Shown: positions 8,906 to 17,903 of the stretch, piece after piece
Position numbering within the stretch: position 1 is the first letter of the stretch
Layout: every line of letters begins with the position of its first letter
DNA from: Cryobacterium psychrotolerans
GTDB lineage: Bacteria; Actinomycetota; Actinomycetes; Actinomycetales; Microbacteriaceae
Assembly: GCF_900101115.1 (NCBI RefSeq)
Contig: NZ_FNFU01000005.1
Span: 1-64,000, forward strand
Direction of reading: 5' to 3'
Length of the DNA: 64,000 bases
Notes under the pieces: generated by a model
What the model saw: only the letters and a program-made list of their open reading frames with translations
What the model was told of the DNA's origin: nothing
Database searches by the model: none
Position numbers and translations under genes: made by a program

Positions 8906-10243
8906 TTACGCCTCCGGGCGCGCCGCAGCAGCGGCCTTCGCCGCGGCGGGAAGCGCGTCGAGAATGCGCCCGACGGCCGTGTCGTCGTGCGCGGCCGAGA
9001 CGAACCAGGCCTCGAACACCGACGGCGGCAACGACACGCCGGAGTCCAGCATCGAGTGGAAGAACGGCGCGTACCGGAACGCATCCTGGCGCTGCACCTC
9101 GGCGTAGGTGCGGGGTGCCGTTCTCACCGCCTCCTCGCCGAAGACGAAGCTGAACAGGTTGCCCGCCCGCTGAACGCGGTGAGCGACGCCCTCGGCCCCG
9201 AGGGCCGCCGAGACCGCCTCCGAGATGATCGCGGATGCCGCGTCGAGGCGCGCGTACACGCCCGCGTCGGCCGCCTTCAGCGTGGCGATGCCGGCGGCAA
9301 CGGCCACCGGGTTGCCGGAGAGCGTGCCCGCCTGGTAGACCGGGCCGGCTGGCGCGAGGTGGTCCATCACGTCGCCGCGTCCGCCGAGCGCGGCGACCGG
9401 CAGCCCGCCGCCGATCACCTTGCCGTAGGTGAACAGGTCCGGGGCGTAGCTGCCCTCGGCCTCGGCTGCGAGGCCCTCATTCTCGAGGCCCCAATAGCCG
9501 GCCGGGCCGACCCGGAACCCGGTCAGCACCTCGTCCAGGATGAGCAGCGCACCCTGCTCGCGCACGAGCGCTGCCAGCTCGGCGTTGAAGCCGGGGTCGG
9601 GGGCGACGACTCCCATGTTGGCGGCTGCTGCCTCCGTGATCACGGCGGCGATCCGGTCGGGGTGCTTCGCGAACGCGGCGCGCACGGCGCCGATGTCGTT
9701 GTAGGGCAGCACGAGGGTCTGGGCTGCGGTGGCCGCCGTCACGCCGGCCGAGCCGGGCATGGCGAGGGTGGCCAGGCCGGAGCCGGCCTCAGCCAGCAGC
9801 CCGTCCGAGTGCCCGTGGTAGTGCCCGGCGAACTTGATCAGCAGGTCACGACCCGTGAACCCGCGGGCCAGCCGAATGGCGCTCATGGTGGCCTCGGTCC
9901 CGGTCGAGACGAGCCGGAGCTTGTCGACGGCGCCGACACGGCCCTTGACCAGCTCGGCCAGTTCCGTTTCGGCCGGGGTCGAGGCGCCGAAGGAGAGACC
10001 GAGCGCCGCGGCATCCTGCACCGCCTTGACGACATCCGGATGCGCGTGGCCGAGGATCGCCGGGCCCCATGAGCAGACGAGGTCGACGTAGTCGCGCCCG
10101 TCCGAGTCGGTGACGTACGCGCCGGCCGCCCTGACCAGGAAGAGCGGGGTGCCGCCCACCGAGCGGAAGGCGCGCACGGGCGAGTTGACGCCGCCGGGGA
10201 TGGACCGCTGGGCGCGGGCGAACAGCTCGTCGTTGTGGGTCAT
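8906..10243 (-). CDS. hemL: glutamate-1-semialdehyde 2,1-aminomutase
   Basis: HemL converts glutamate-1-semialdehyde to 5-aminolevulinate, the second C5-pathway step after HemA. The 445-residue length is normal. Recognisable blocks are the N-terminal [11 protein letters not shown], the cofactor loop [25 protein letters not shown], and the PLP lysine in [16 protein letters not shown]. It overlaps hemB by 4 bp, so the two are translationally coupled. Confidence 0.97.
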   Translation of the reverse strand: MTHNDELFARAQRSIPGGVNSPVRAFRSVGGTPLFLVRAAGAYVTDSDGRDYVDLVCSWGPAILGHAHPDVVKAVQDAAALGLSFGASTPAETELAELVKGRVGAVDKLRLVSTGTEATMSAIRLARGFTGRDLLIKFAGHYHGHSDGLLAEAGSGLATLAMPGSAGVTAATAAQTLVLPYNDIGAVRAAFAKHPDRIAAVITEAAAANMGVVAPDPGFNAELAALVREQGALLILDEVLTGFRVGPAGYWGLENEGLAAEAEGSYAPDLFTYGKVIGGGLPVAALGGRGDVMDHLAPAGPVYQAGTLSGNPVAVAAGIATLKAADAGVYARLDAASAIISEAVSAALGAEGVAHRVQRAGNLFSFVFGEEAVRTAPRTYAEVQRQDAFRYAPFFHSMLDSGVSLPPSVFEAWFVSAAHDDTAVGRILDALPAAAKAAAAARPEA

Positions 10244-11229
10244 CGGGCGCCTCTTTCGTTCAGCCAGGTCGCCAGTTCGGCCGCCCAGTAGGTGAGCACG
10301 GCGTCGGCGCCGGCCCGTCGGATGCTGAGGATCGACTCTTCGACCGCGCGCCGGCGGTCGATCCAGCCGTTGGCCGCGGCGGCCTCGATCATCGCGTACT
10401 CGCCGGACACCTGGTATGCCCAGACGGGAATACTGCTCATCGCGGCGACATCGGCGAGCACGTCGAGGTAGCTGCCGGCGGGCTTGACCATGACGATGTC
10501 GGCGCCCTCGTCGATGTCGAGCTGCGCTTCTCGCACGCCCTCGCGGCGGTTGGCCGGGTCAAGCTGGTAGCTGCGGCGGTCGCCTTCGAGCGTGGACTCG
10601 ACGGCGTCGCGGAAGGGACCGTAGAACGCCGAGGCGTACTTGGCCGAGTAGGCGAGCACCACGGTGTTGACGAAACCCGAGCCGTCCAGGGCGTCCCGGA
10701 CCGCGGCGACCTGGCCGTCCATCATCCCGCTCAGGCCGAGCAGCTGCGAGCCGGAGGCTGCCTGCACGAGCGCCATCTCGCGGTAGCGCTCGAGGGTGGT
10801 GTCGTTGTCGACGCTGCCGTCGACGGAGACCACGCCGCAGTGGCCGTGATCGGTGAATTCGTCGAGGCACAGGTCGGTCTGCACGACCAGCGCGTCGCCC
10901 ACCTCGTCGGCGATCGCGCGGGTGGCGACATTGAGGATGCCGTCGGGATCGGTCGCGCCGGATCCGACCGCGTCGCGGACCAGGGGCACTCCGAACAGCA
11001 TGACTCCGCCGATGCCGGCGGCCGCGGCATCCGCCGCCGCACGCCGGGCGCTGTCGAGGCTGTGCTGCACGACGCCCGGCATAGACCGGATCGGCAGCGG
11101 CTCGGCCGCGCCCTCCCGGATGAACATCGGGAGCACGAGGTCGGCGGGGTGGAGGCGGGTTTCGCTGGCCAGGCGGCGGAGCGCGGGGTTGGCGCGCAGG
11201 CGTCGCGGGCGGATGACGGGGCTAATCAC
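10240..11229 (-). CDS. hemB: delta-aminolevulinic acid dehydratase (porphobilinogen synthase)
   Basis: HemB condenses two 5-aminolevulinates to porphobilinogen. The 329-residue protein carries both active-site lysine regions, [14 protein letters not shown] and [12 protein letters not shown]. The metal-site loop reads [14 protein letters not shown]: two of the three Zn-type cysteines remain and one is Asp, an intermediate form. It starts with GTG at 11229. A TAGGGT -10 box 6 nt upstream suggests its own leaderless promoter, separate from hemD. Confidence 0.97.
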   Translation of the reverse strand: MISPVIRPRRLRANPALRRLASETRLHPADLVLPMFIREGAAEPLPIRSMPGVVQHSLDSARRAAADAAAAGIGGVMLFGVPLVRDAVGSGATDPDGILNVATRAIADEVGDALVVQTDLCLDEFTDHGHCGVVSVDGSVDNDTTLERYREMALVQAASGSQLLGLSGMMDGQVAAVRDALDGSGFVNTVVLAYSAKYASAFYGPFRDAVESTLEGDRRSYQLDPANRREGVREAQLDIDEGADIVMVKPAGSYLDVLADVAAMSSIPVWAYQVSGEYAMIEAAAANGWIDRRRAVEESILSIRRAGADAVLTYWAAELATWLNERGAR

Positions 11230-11235
11230 CCCTCA

Positions 11236-11241
11236 ACCCTA
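11236..11241 (-). promoter_or_regulatory. -10 box for a probable leaderless hemB-hemL transcript
   Basis: On the minus strand TAGGGT lies 6 nt before the GTG of hemB. The matching -35 region would fall within the arm of inverted repeat B1. Confidence 0.5.
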
Positions 11242-11253
11242 CGTCGCCCTACC

Positions 11254-11316
11254 CGCCGAACTGTGAGTTTGGCACCTTCCCGGAGTCCGGGAAGGTGCCA
11301 AACTCACAGTTCGGCG
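11254..11316. repeat. intergenic perfect inverted repeat, family B (B1)
   Basis: The 30-nt arms at 11254-11283 and 11287-11316 are perfect complements around a 3-nt agt loop. Each arm reads from cgccgaactgtgagtttggc towards the centre. It separates hemD from hemB within the otherwise tightly packed haem cluster. There is no T-run on either side. Confidence 0.95.
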
Positions 11317-11333
11317 AGGGGAGGGGCGGGGTT

Positions 11334-12128
11334 TCAGTGGGAGCGCGCGGCGTGCACGAGCGCCTCGATGAGGGACTCGGCGCTGCGATGGTCGGCGACC
11401 ACGTCGACGCGAAGGCCGAGGGCGGCGGCATCCTTCGCCGTGCGCGGGCCGATGCAGGCGACCAGGGTCTCCGCCGGGACCGGCCCGAGCTGCTCCTGGA
11501 CCTGCTGGGCAACGCTGCCGGAGGTGACGAGCAAGGCCCGCACCCGTCCGGCCGCGACATCCGCGACCACACGTTCGTCGACCGGGACCCCGATGGTGCG
11601 GTAGGCCACGACCGACTCGACGTCGTGGCCGATGCGGCGCAGACCCACGCTGAGCAGGGGTTTGGCGATTTCGGAGCGCAGGGCCAGGATGCGCAGCGGG
11701 ATCACGCCGTTGGTGGCGGCCTCCCACTCCTCGAGCAGTCCGCGCGCCGAGTTGTCTTCGGACGGGACGATGTCGACCCGGTAGCCGGCCGCGACCAGCG
11801 CGGCGGCCGTGGTCTCGCCGACCGCGGCGATGCGTGTGCCGGGGGCGACGACGGCGCGGTGCGAGGTGAGCACGTCGACGGTCGTCGCGCTCGTGACCGT
11901 CATCCAGTCGAAGCCGCCCTCCGCGAGGCGGGCGAGTGCGGCCTCGAGGGCGGGCGCGTCGTCGGTCGGCGCGAAGTTGATCATCGGGGCGACGATGGGT
12001 TGGGCGCCCTGCGCGCGCAGCTTCGCGGCGACCTGGTCGCCCCAGGGCCCGCCGCGGGGCACGAGCACTCGCCAGCCGGCGAGCGGCTTGACCTCGATCG
12101 GCCGGGTCGGGTGATGCCGGGTGATCAC
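11334..12128 (-). CDS. hemD: uroporphyrinogen-III synthase
   Basis: HemD closes and inverts ring D of hydroxymethylbilane to give uroporphyrinogen III. The 264-residue protein has the two-lobed family pattern: LAGWRVLVPRGGPWGDQ at the start, TSATTVDVL and AAVGETTAAAL in the middle, and VTSGSVAQQV with ACIGPRTAKDA near the end. The GTG at 12128 overlaps the hemC stop (GTGA), giving the start and showing coupling. Confidence 0.94.
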   Translation of the reverse strand: MITRHHPTRPIEVKPLAGWRVLVPRGGPWGDQVAAKLRAQGAQPIVAPMINFAPTDDAPALEAALARLAEGGFDWMTVTSATTVDVLTSHRAVVAPGTRIAAVGETTAAALVAAGYRVDIVPSEDNSARGLLEEWEAATNGVIPLRILALRSEIAKPLLSVGLRRIGHDVESVVAYRTIGVPVDERVVADVAAGRVRALLVTSGSVAQQVQEQLGPVPAETLVACIGPRTAKDAAALGLRVDVVADHRSAESLIEALVHAARSH

Positions 12129-13090
12129 GATGTCCCCTTCAGCGGGGCGAACTCGGCCGCGCCGCCGGCCAGCAGCTCGCGGGACGCGCGTTCGGCCACG
12201 TCTTCCGCGGCCTCGACCAGGTGGTGGGCGGAGTGGGACTCGGGGGTCGCAGCGTGGGAACTGGTGACCTTCCGGGTGCCGTCGGGGCTGTAGACGGTGG
12301 CGGTGAGGAAGAGCAGTCCGTCGTCGACAACGGCCGTCGCGCCGATCGGAGCCGCGCAGCCGGCCTCGAGGCGGGCGAGCACGAGCCGCTCGGCGGCCGT
12401 CGTCGCCTGCGTTCCGCCGTGGTTGATCGCGGCGAGGGCTTCGGCGAGCCGGCGGTCGGCCTTGCCCTCCCGGACCTCGATGGCCAGGGCGCCCTGGCCG
12501 GGGGCGGTCGGCCACGCCGACAGCTCGAGGAACTCGGGGGCAAGCTGGTCGAGGCGGCCCAGGCGGCCGAGGCCCGCGGCGGCGAGCACGACGGCGTCGA
12601 GGTCACCCTCGGCGACCCGGGCAAGCCGGGTGTCCACGTTGCCGCGGATGTCGACGACCTCGAGGTCGGGCCGGAGCGACCGAAGCTGCGCGGCGCGGCG
12701 CGGCGAGCCGGTGCCGACCCTGGCGCCCACGGGCAGGGTGGCGAGGGTCAAGCCGTCGCGGGCGCAGAGCACGTCGCGGGCATCCGCTCGCTTCGGCGTG
12801 GCGCCGATGGCGAGGCCCGGGTGCGCGCCGGTGGGCAGGTCCTTGAGCGAGTGCACGATCAGGTCGCAGTCTCCGGCGAGCAGCGACTCCCGCAGGCCGC
12901 TGGCGAAGACGCCGGTTCCACCGAGGCTCGACAGGGATTCTCGGCTGGTGTCGCCGTGCGTGGTGATCGGGATGATGTCGACGGGCGCGCCGGCCAGGGC
13001 CCCGATGCGGTTCGCGATCGCCGTGGTCTGCGCCAGGGCGAGGGCGCTGCCGCGGGTTCCGACCCGGAGTGCGGCGTTCGCCGCGTTCAC
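12125..13090 (-). CDS. hemC: porphobilinogen deaminase (hydroxymethylbilane synthase)
   Basis: HemC polymerises four porphobilinogens into hydroxymethylbilane. The 321-residue protein shows LRVGTRGSALALAQT at the N-terminus, HSLKDLPTGAHPGL, the GTGSPRRAAQLR block, and EAGCAAPIGA, which holds the cysteine that anchors the dipyrromethane cofactor. It overlaps its neighbours by 4 bp on both sides (hemH upstream, hemD downstream). Confidence 0.97.
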   Translation of the reverse strand: MNAANAALRVGTRGSALALAQTTAIANRIGALAGAPVDIIPITTHGDTSRESLSSLGGTGVFASGLRESLLAGDCDLIVHSLKDLPTGAHPGLAIGATPKRADARDVLCARDGLTLATLPVGARVGTGSPRRAAQLRSLRPDLEVVDIRGNVDTRLARVAEGDLDAVVLAAAGLGRLGRLDQLAPEFLELSAWPTAPGQGALAIEVREGKADRRLAEALAAINHGGTQATTAAERLVLARLEAGCAAPIGATAVVDDGLLFLTATVYSPDGTRKVTSSHAATPESHSAHHLVEAAEDVAERASRELLAGGAAEFAPLKGTS

Positions 13091-14199
13091 GGTGCCATCC
13101 CCGCGACGGCGGGCTTGAAGCCCAGCCGAACGTTCTCACAGCAGCCCGGCCGGCACACGTCGTACCAGGGACCGAGCTCCGTCAGCGCGGGCCGCTCGGC
13201 CACCGGCGCGTCATTCAGCCGTTCGAGCACGAGGTCGATCAGGCCGCTCACGAACGCGGGATCAACGCCGGGGGTCGGCACCCGAACCGAGAAAAGCCCG
13301 TGTTCCGCGGCCGACTCGGTGGCCTCGTTGTCGAGGTCCCACATGACCTCCATGTGGTCGCTCACGAAACCGAGCGGCACGATCACGACGGCGCGGATGC
13401 CCCGGGCCGGCAGCAGCGCGATGGCGTCGTTGATGTCGGGCTCCAGCCACGGCATGCTCGGCGGCCCGCTGCGGGACTGGTAGACGAGCTGCCAGGGGGT
13501 CTCGACGGGCTCGGCCACGGAGGCCCCGGCCATCACGGCGTGCGCGACGGCGAGGTGTTGCGCCGCGTAGGCGCCTTCCGGCCCGAAGCCGCGTTCGGCC
13601 GGCCCGCTCTTTGCGGCATCCGTCATCGGGATCGAGTGGGTCGAGAACAGCACTTCGACCTCGGTGACGAGGTCGATGCCGGGAATGGCCGCGGCGACAT
13701 CCGCGAGGCCCTTGCGGACGCCGGTGATGAACGGTGTGACGAAACCGGGGTGGTCGAAGAACTGGCGCACCTTGTCGATGTGCACCGTGCCCTCGAGCCC
13801 GGTGACGGCCAGGGCCTCCGCGAAGTCTTCGCGGTACTGGCGGCAGCCGGAGTAGGAGCTGTACGCGCTGGTGGCGATGGCCAGCAGCCTGTTCCGGCCG
13901 TTGGCGTGCGCCTCGGCGATCACGTCGCGCAGGTACGGGTTCCAGTTGCGGTTGCCCCAGAGCACCGGCAGGTCGATCCCGCGGCGTGCCAGCTCGGCCT
14001 CGAGCGAGGCCTTGAGCACGCGGTTCTGGCTGTTGATCGGGCTGATGCCGTCGAAGTGGCGGTAGTGTTTGGCCACCTCTTCGAGGCGTTCCTCCGGGAT
14101 GCCGCGGCCGCGCGTGACGTTGCGCAGGAACGGGATGACGTCGTCCTGGCCCTCCGGCCCGCCGAAACCGGCGAGCACAATGGCGTCGTAAGCGGTCAC
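13087..14199 (-). CDS. hemH: coproporphyrin III ferrochelatase (CpfC/HemH)
   Basis: In actinobacteria this enzyme inserts Fe2+ into coproporphyrin III, and HemQ then finishes haem b. The 370-residue protein begins DAIVLAGFGGPEG and carries LFSTHSIPM with the catalytic histidine, and FVSDHMEVMWDLD with the metal-site acidic residue. Cysteines in YSGCRQYRED and in the tail DVCRPGCCENVR match the four [2Fe-2S] ligands known from actinobacterial ferrochelatases. The GTG start overlaps the hemQ stop by one base. Confidence 0.95.
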   Translation of the reverse strand: MTAYDAIVLAGFGGPEGQDDVIPFLRNVTRGRGIPEERLEEVAKHYRHFDGISPINSQNRVLKASLEAELARRGIDLPVLWGNRNWNPYLRDVIAEAHANGRNRLLAIATSAYSSYSGCRQYREDFAEALAVTGLEGTVHIDKVRQFFDHPGFVTPFITGVRKGLADVAAAIPGIDLVTEVEVLFSTHSIPMTDAAKSGPAERGFGPEGAYAAQHLAVAHAVMAGASVAEPVETPWQLVYQSRSGPPSMPWLEPDINDAIALLPARGIRAVVIVPLGFVSDHMEVMWDLDNEATESAAEHGLFSVRVPTPGVDPAFVSGLIDLVLERLNDAPVAERPALTELGPWYDVCRPGCCENVRLGFKPAVAGMAP

Positions 14200-14957
14200 T
14201 ACTGCAGCACCTCGACGAGCTCGGCCGTCGTGATGCGCCGACCCGTGTAGAACGGGACTTCCTCGCGGACATGGCGGCGCGCCTCGGTGTTGCGCAGCTC
14301 CCGCATCAGGTCCACCAGTTCGGTGAGCTCGTCGGATTCGATCGGCAGCAGCCACTCGTAGTCTCCGAGAGCGAAGGAGGAGACGGTGTTGGCGATGGCG
14401 CCGCGGAACGCAGCGCCCTTGCGCCCGTGGTCGGCGAGCATCTTGCTGCGCTCGGCCTCCGGCAGGAGGTACCACTCGTAGCTGCGCACGAACGGATAGA
14501 CGGTGAGCCAGCCCTTGGGCTCGACCCCCCGCAGGAATCCGGGCACGTGGCTCTTGTTGAACTCGGCGTCGCGGTGAACGCCCATGGCGTTCCAGGTGGG
14601 GAGCAGGCTCTTGAGCAGGCGGCTGCGGCGCAGTTCCCGGTTGGCCCACTGCAGGGACTCCGCTTCGGCGGCGTGGGTCCACATCATCAGGTCCGCGTCG
14701 GCTCGAAGGCCCGACACGTCGTAGAACCCGCGCACGGTCACGCCCTCGGCTTCGACGAGCGCCACGACGTCGTCGAGTTCGTTCACGGCACGCGGAACGT
14801 CATGACCGTCGAGGTCGTCGGGGTTGCGCGGATCCTTCCGCAGCACCGTGAACAGGGTGAACCCCTGCGGTGATGCCACGGGGGCATCGCTCTCGGTGTG
14901 GGTGGCGGGCTGGGTCGTGTCTACTGCCTCTCCGGCAGCCGGGTGAGTCATAACCAC
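14199..14957 (-). CDS. hemQ: coproheme decarboxylase (chlorite-dismutase family HemQ/ChdC)
   Basis: HemQ oxidatively decarboxylates coproheme to haem b, the last step of the Gram-positive pathway. The 252-residue protein has the chlorite-dismutase fold signature. LTVYPFVRSYEWYLLPE holds the catalytic tyrosine region, and SFALGDYEWLLPIESDEL lies near the haem pocket. Residues 1-30 are a variable, disordered-looking leader. The start may be GTG at 14957 or the ATG two codons further in. It is followed directly by hemH. Confidence 0.95.
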   Translation of the reverse strand: MVMTHPAAGEAVDTTQPATHTESDAPVASPQGFTLFTVLRKDPRNPDDLDGHDVPRAVNELDDVVALVEAEGVTVRGFYDVSGLRADADLMMWTHAAEAESLQWANRELRRSRLLKSLLPTWNAMGVHRDAEFNKSHVPGFLRGVEPKGWLTVYPFVRSYEWYLLPEAERSKMLADHGRKGAAFRGAIANTVSSFALGDYEWLLPIESDELTELVDLMRELRNTEARRHVREEVPFYTGRRITTAELVEVLQ

Positions 14958-14994
14958 TAGTCTCTACCGCTTTGCGGCCAGAGCCAAAAGCAGC

Positions 14995-15354
14995 TCAGCG
15001 CTTGAGGACCGACCTGGCCCCGATCCAGACCACGGCGCCGGCCACAGCGGCGGCTGCAGCGGCAAGGCCCAGCAGCGCGGCCGGGTTGTCTTCGCCCAGC
15101 TGGCGGAGGCGCTGCGCCATCCGCGCCTGGGCTCTGTGCGCCCGCTTAGGCAGGTTGAGCTTGTACTCGAGGGCGTCGAGCGTGGACGCCAACTCGGCGC
15201 GGGCGCGCACGGCCTCGGCGCGCAACTCGGTCTTGCCGTGGGCCGGGGGCGTGGCGTTTCCGGGGACAACCTTCGGTGCGGTGCTCGTGGACGGCCTCGC
15301 TGTCGGCCTCGCTGTCGGCCTCGCTGTCGGCCTCGCTGTCGGCTCAGTGCTCAT
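14995..15354 (-). CDS. DUF3618-type small membrane-anchored protein
   Basis: The 119-residue protein has a repetitive N-terminus (PTAR repeated four times, from a 12-bp tandem repeat). Then comes RARAELASTLDALEYKLN, the typical DUF3618 helix, and one C-terminal membrane segment (AALLGLAAAAAAVAGAVVW). Proteins of this type often travel with phage-holin-like (DUF1469) genes, as here. Function is unknown; an envelope role is inferred. It overlaps the upstream gene by 11 bp. Confidence 0.8.
   Translation of the reverse strand: MSTEPTARPTARPTARPTARPSTSTAPKVVPGNATPPAHGKTELRAEAVRARAELASTLDALEYKLNLPKRAHRAQARMAQRLRQLGEDNPAALLGLAAAAAAVAGAVVWIGARSVLKR
15293..15340. repeat. four tandem copies of a 12-bp unit
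   Basis: ggcctcgctgtc is repeated four times without change (15293-15340), inside the DUF3618 gene, giving the (PTAR)n tract. Confidence 0.95.
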
Positions 15355-15760
15355 AGTCGCCCACTCCCTTCAACGCATCGACGTCGGCTCGGATGCTCGC
15401 GGTCACGCCCTCCGGGTCGCTCTGCGTGCCCTTCTTGACCCGGTTCACGCCGATCAGGACAAGGACCACCGCGATCAACAGCAGCCCGAAGCCCACGATC
15501 AGCGTGGCCAGCCACAGCGGCAGGACGAGGGCCAGCGCGATCACCGCGAGCGCGATGAGCACGCCGGTCGCGAAGAAGGCGAAGACGCCCGCGACGGCGA
15601 AGAGTCCAAGCCCGATGCCGACGTTCCTGGCCTTGCCGGCCATCTCGGCCTTGAAGGCGTTGAGTTCCGCCCTGACCAGGCTGCTGATCTCTCCGGGCAG
15701 CTCTCCGAGCAGCACGAACACTGATTTTTTCGTCTTCGGGTTGAATCCACTGGTGCTCAT
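15344..15760 (-). CDS. phage holin family (DUF1469/Actinobacterial PhhE-like) membrane protein
   Basis: The 138-residue protein starts MSTSGFNPKTKKSVFVLLGE. It has an N-terminal amphipathic region (LPGEISSLVRAELNAFKAEM) and two long hydrophobic helices around residues 50-105, the pattern of the DUF1469 'phage holin family' found on bacterial chromosomes. Despite the name it is probably a membrane-stress or envelope protein. The ATG at 15760 gives the usual length. It sits in a three-gene block inside the haem cluster. Confidence 0.82.
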   Translation of the reverse strand: MSTSGFNPKTKKSVFVLLGELPGEISSLVRAELNAFKAEMAGKARNVGIGLGLFAVAGVFAFFATGVLIALAVIALALVLPLWLATLIVGFGLLLIAVVLVLIGVNRVKKGTQSDPEGVTASIRADVDALKGVGDYEH

Positions 15761-15786
15761 GGAAGTCCCTCCCCCGCCGGTGGCGG

Positions 15787-16278
15787 CTAGTTGGCGGACG
15801 GCTCGGACGGCTTCGTAGCCGGCTTGGCTGCCGGCTTGGCCGGACGGGACTTGGCGCCCGTCGTGGGGCCCGCTGTTGCGTCCGTTGTTGCGCCCGCCTC
15901 GGCCACCTTGACCGCCGCGGCGGTGCGGGCGGCGGAGGCCGACTCGGACGGCGCCGGCTGAGCCCCGGCGGATCTGGCGGACTTGGCGGACTTGGCGGAC
16001 CTCGCGGACTTGGCGGACTTGGCGGACTTCTCCTGGGCCTTGTCCTGGACCTGCGTGAAGACCTTCTTGCCGGCCTCGAAGAGCACCGACGGCACGTCGC
16101 CGATGGCCTCGAGGGCGAAATCGCGGACCTCGGTCACGCGGCGCTGCACCGGCTTGGCGTTCCACAGATCCTTCGCCGACGCGGCGATCTGCTCATAGCG
16201 CTGGCGCCCAGCACGCGCGCCCAGCACGTATCCGACCAGTCCGCCGGTGATGAACAGAAGCTTTCCCCGCATTGTCAC
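15787..16278 (-). CDS. YtxH-like small protein with Lys/Ser/Ala repeat tail
   Basis: The 163-residue protein begins with a membrane helix of YtxH type (LLFITGGLVGYVLGARAGRQ), then a helical segment, then a (KSA)/(RSA) repeat tract and an Ala/Pro/Lys-rich tail. The basic tail could contact nucleic acid or the membrane surface; this is inference. It is the first gene of the three-gene envelope-type block between hemG and hemQ. Confidence 0.78.
   Translation of the reverse strand: MTMRGKLLFITGGLVGYVLGARAGRQRYEQIAASAKDLWNAKPVQRRVTEVRDFALEAIGDVPSVLFEAGKKVFTQVQDKAQEKSAKSAKSARSAKSAKSARSAGAQPAPSESASAARTAAAVKVAEAGATTDATAGPTTGAKSRPAKPAAKPATKPSEPSAN
15970..16032. repeat. seven tandem copies of a 9-bp unit
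   Basis: The unit ggacttggc is repeated about seven times with a few changes, encoding the KSA/RSA tract of the YtxH-like protein. Confidence 0.85.
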
Positions 16279-16341
16279 TCCATTCGTCGACTTTCACGTG
16301 TGCACCAGCGTAGCCCGGTTGTCCAGCCCGGCCGCGGTGGA

Positions 16342-17898
16342 TCAGAGACCGAGCGCGGCGTGCCGCACCCGGGAGGACGCGGCGAGGGCATCCGGGATCA
16401 CGGAGGCCAGGCCCGTCCCGGCCAGCCAGGCGCCGGTGATGTCGATCCCCGGGATCGCCTCGAGGGTCTCGCGCACCCGGCGCACACGGCCGGCTGCGCC
16501 GATGGTCGCGGGTGAGAGGGCGTCACCCCAAACGGTTCGGGCGAACCCCCGCACCGCGGCGGGGTCGAGGTCGACGCCCAGCAGCGCCGAGGCGTCGCGC
16601 ACGGCGAGGTCCCTGAGGTCGTCGTCGGAGAGGTGGGCGACGGGGCTCTCCTGCCCGGCCCGGCCGTAGGACAACCTCAGGACGTGCCGTCCGGGGCCGG
16701 CGGCCTCGGCCACCCAGGCCCACTTCGCGCTGACGTGGGTCAGCGCCTTCGCCGTGACACCGGGGGTACCCGCCCCCACGAGCACGCCGGTGCCGCGAGG
16801 GTGCTCGTCGAGGGCCGGGGCGTCGATGACGATCGTCGCAAGCTCGACGGCGGCCGGACGCGGCCAGTCGAGTTCGGCGAGCGCCAAGGCTTCGGGCGTG
16901 ACGCCGGCGAGCAGGCGGAGGGCCTGCGCGCCGGGGGTCGCGATGATCACGAAGCGGCCCTCCAGGGTCGATCCGGTGGCAGTGGCAGCGCCGAGGAGAG
17001 CGGCGGCGGCCCCTTCGGCGGCCGGAGCGGCGGGGGCGGCCAGCGTCACCGTCCAGGTCGGCTCCTGCTCGCTTCCCGCCTCGCTTCCTTTCTCGCTTCC
17101 GACCGCGCCGCCGGTGCGTGCGAGGGCGGTGACCGGCGAGCCGGTGCGCACGTCGACTCCGTAGTGGTCGAGGTCGGCGAGCAACGCGTCGACGAGCCGC
17201 GACATCCCGCCGCGAAGCCCCCCGATGGCCGAGCCGGCCGGCGCCGCGGCGCGCATCGCGGTCACGGCCCCGGAGAGCGAGCCGGCGGTGGTGAGCGCCG
17301 CATTCAGGCCGGGGGCGACCAGATCGACCTCGAGGTCGGCGGCGGAGGCCGAATAGACCCCGCCCGCCACGGGCTCGACGAGCCGGTCGAGCACGCGTCG
17401 GCCCATCCGTTTCTCCACGAGCTCGCCGAGGCTGTGCTCGCGGCCGATCTTCAGCACGGGCATGAGCCGGTCGAGGTAGGCGCGCCAGGCGCCGCCCCAG
17501 CCGATCACCCGGCGCACGTCGTCGGCCAGCGGGGAGCCGGGGATGCCGAGCACGCCGGCCCGGGGCAGCGGCACGCTGACCGACCCGGGTGCCGAGCCGT
17601 TCGCGGGCAGGTGGAGCCAGGCGCCGGCCGGGTTCGGGGCGATGACCTCGCCGGACAGTCCCAGCCCGTCGATGAACTCGGCCACCGTGTTCCGCCGCAC
17701 GGCGAAGCTTTCGGCACCGCTGTCGAGGGTCATCCCGGCAACCTCGTGGCCGGCGACCGCGCCGCCGACGGCATCCGTTGCCTCGAGCACGGTCACGCGC
17801 AGCCCGACGTGCGCGCAGGCCCGGGCCGCGACCAGGGCGGCCACTCCCCCGCCGATGACCAGGACGTCCCGCAGGCCGGCGCCTTCCGCTTCGCTCAT
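16342..17898 (-). CDS. hemG: coproporphyrinogen/protoporphyrinogen oxidase (HemY/CgoX type)
   Basis: This FAD enzyme oxidises coproporphyrinogen III to coproporphyrin III in the Gram-positive pathway. The 518-residue protein has the N-terminal Rossmann motif VIGGGVAALVAARA followed by VLEATDAVGG, and GAESFAVRR at the substrate side. The C-terminal FAD-binding segment is GIDITGAWLAGTGLASVI. The ATG at 17898 is five bases after the hemE stop, so the two form an operon. A low-complexity insert (EKGSEAGSEQEP) lies in the middle. It could equally be named hemY or cgoX. Confidence 0.93.
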   Translation of the reverse strand: MSEAEGAGLRDVLVIGGGVAALVAARACAHVGLRVTVLEATDAVGGAVAGHEVAGMTLDSGAESFAVRRNTVAEFIDGLGLSGEVIAPNPAGAWLHLPANGSAPGSVSVPLPRAGVLGIPGSPLADDVRRVIGWGGAWRAYLDRLMPVLKIGREHSLGELVEKRMGRRVLDRLVEPVAGGVYSASAADLEVDLVAPGLNAALTTAGSLSGAVTAMRAAAPAGSAIGGLRGGMSRLVDALLADLDHYGVDVRTGSPVTALARTGGAVGSEKGSEAGSEQEPTWTVTLAAPAAPAAEGAAAALLGAATATGSTLEGRFVIIATPGAQALRLLAGVTPEALALAELDWPRPAAVELATIVIDAPALDEHPRGTGVLVGAGTPGVTAKALTHVSAKWAWVAEAAGPGRHVLRLSYGRAGQESPVAHLSDDDLRDLAVRDASALLGVDLDPAAVRGFARTVWGDALSPATIGAAGRVRRVRETLEAIPGIDITGAWLAGTGLASVIPDALAASSRVRHAALGL

Positions 17899-17903
17899 GT
17901 CGG

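Noticed and set aside
11254-11316. Reading hairpin B1 as a simple rho-independent terminator
   Set aside because: No T-run follows in either direction and the same arms recur at 31866 and 42222, where B3 already has a normal terminator next to it.
15293-16032. CRISPR-like array suggested by short tandem repeats
   Set aside because: The repeats are contiguous 9- and 12-bp units within genes, with no spacers and no cas genes.
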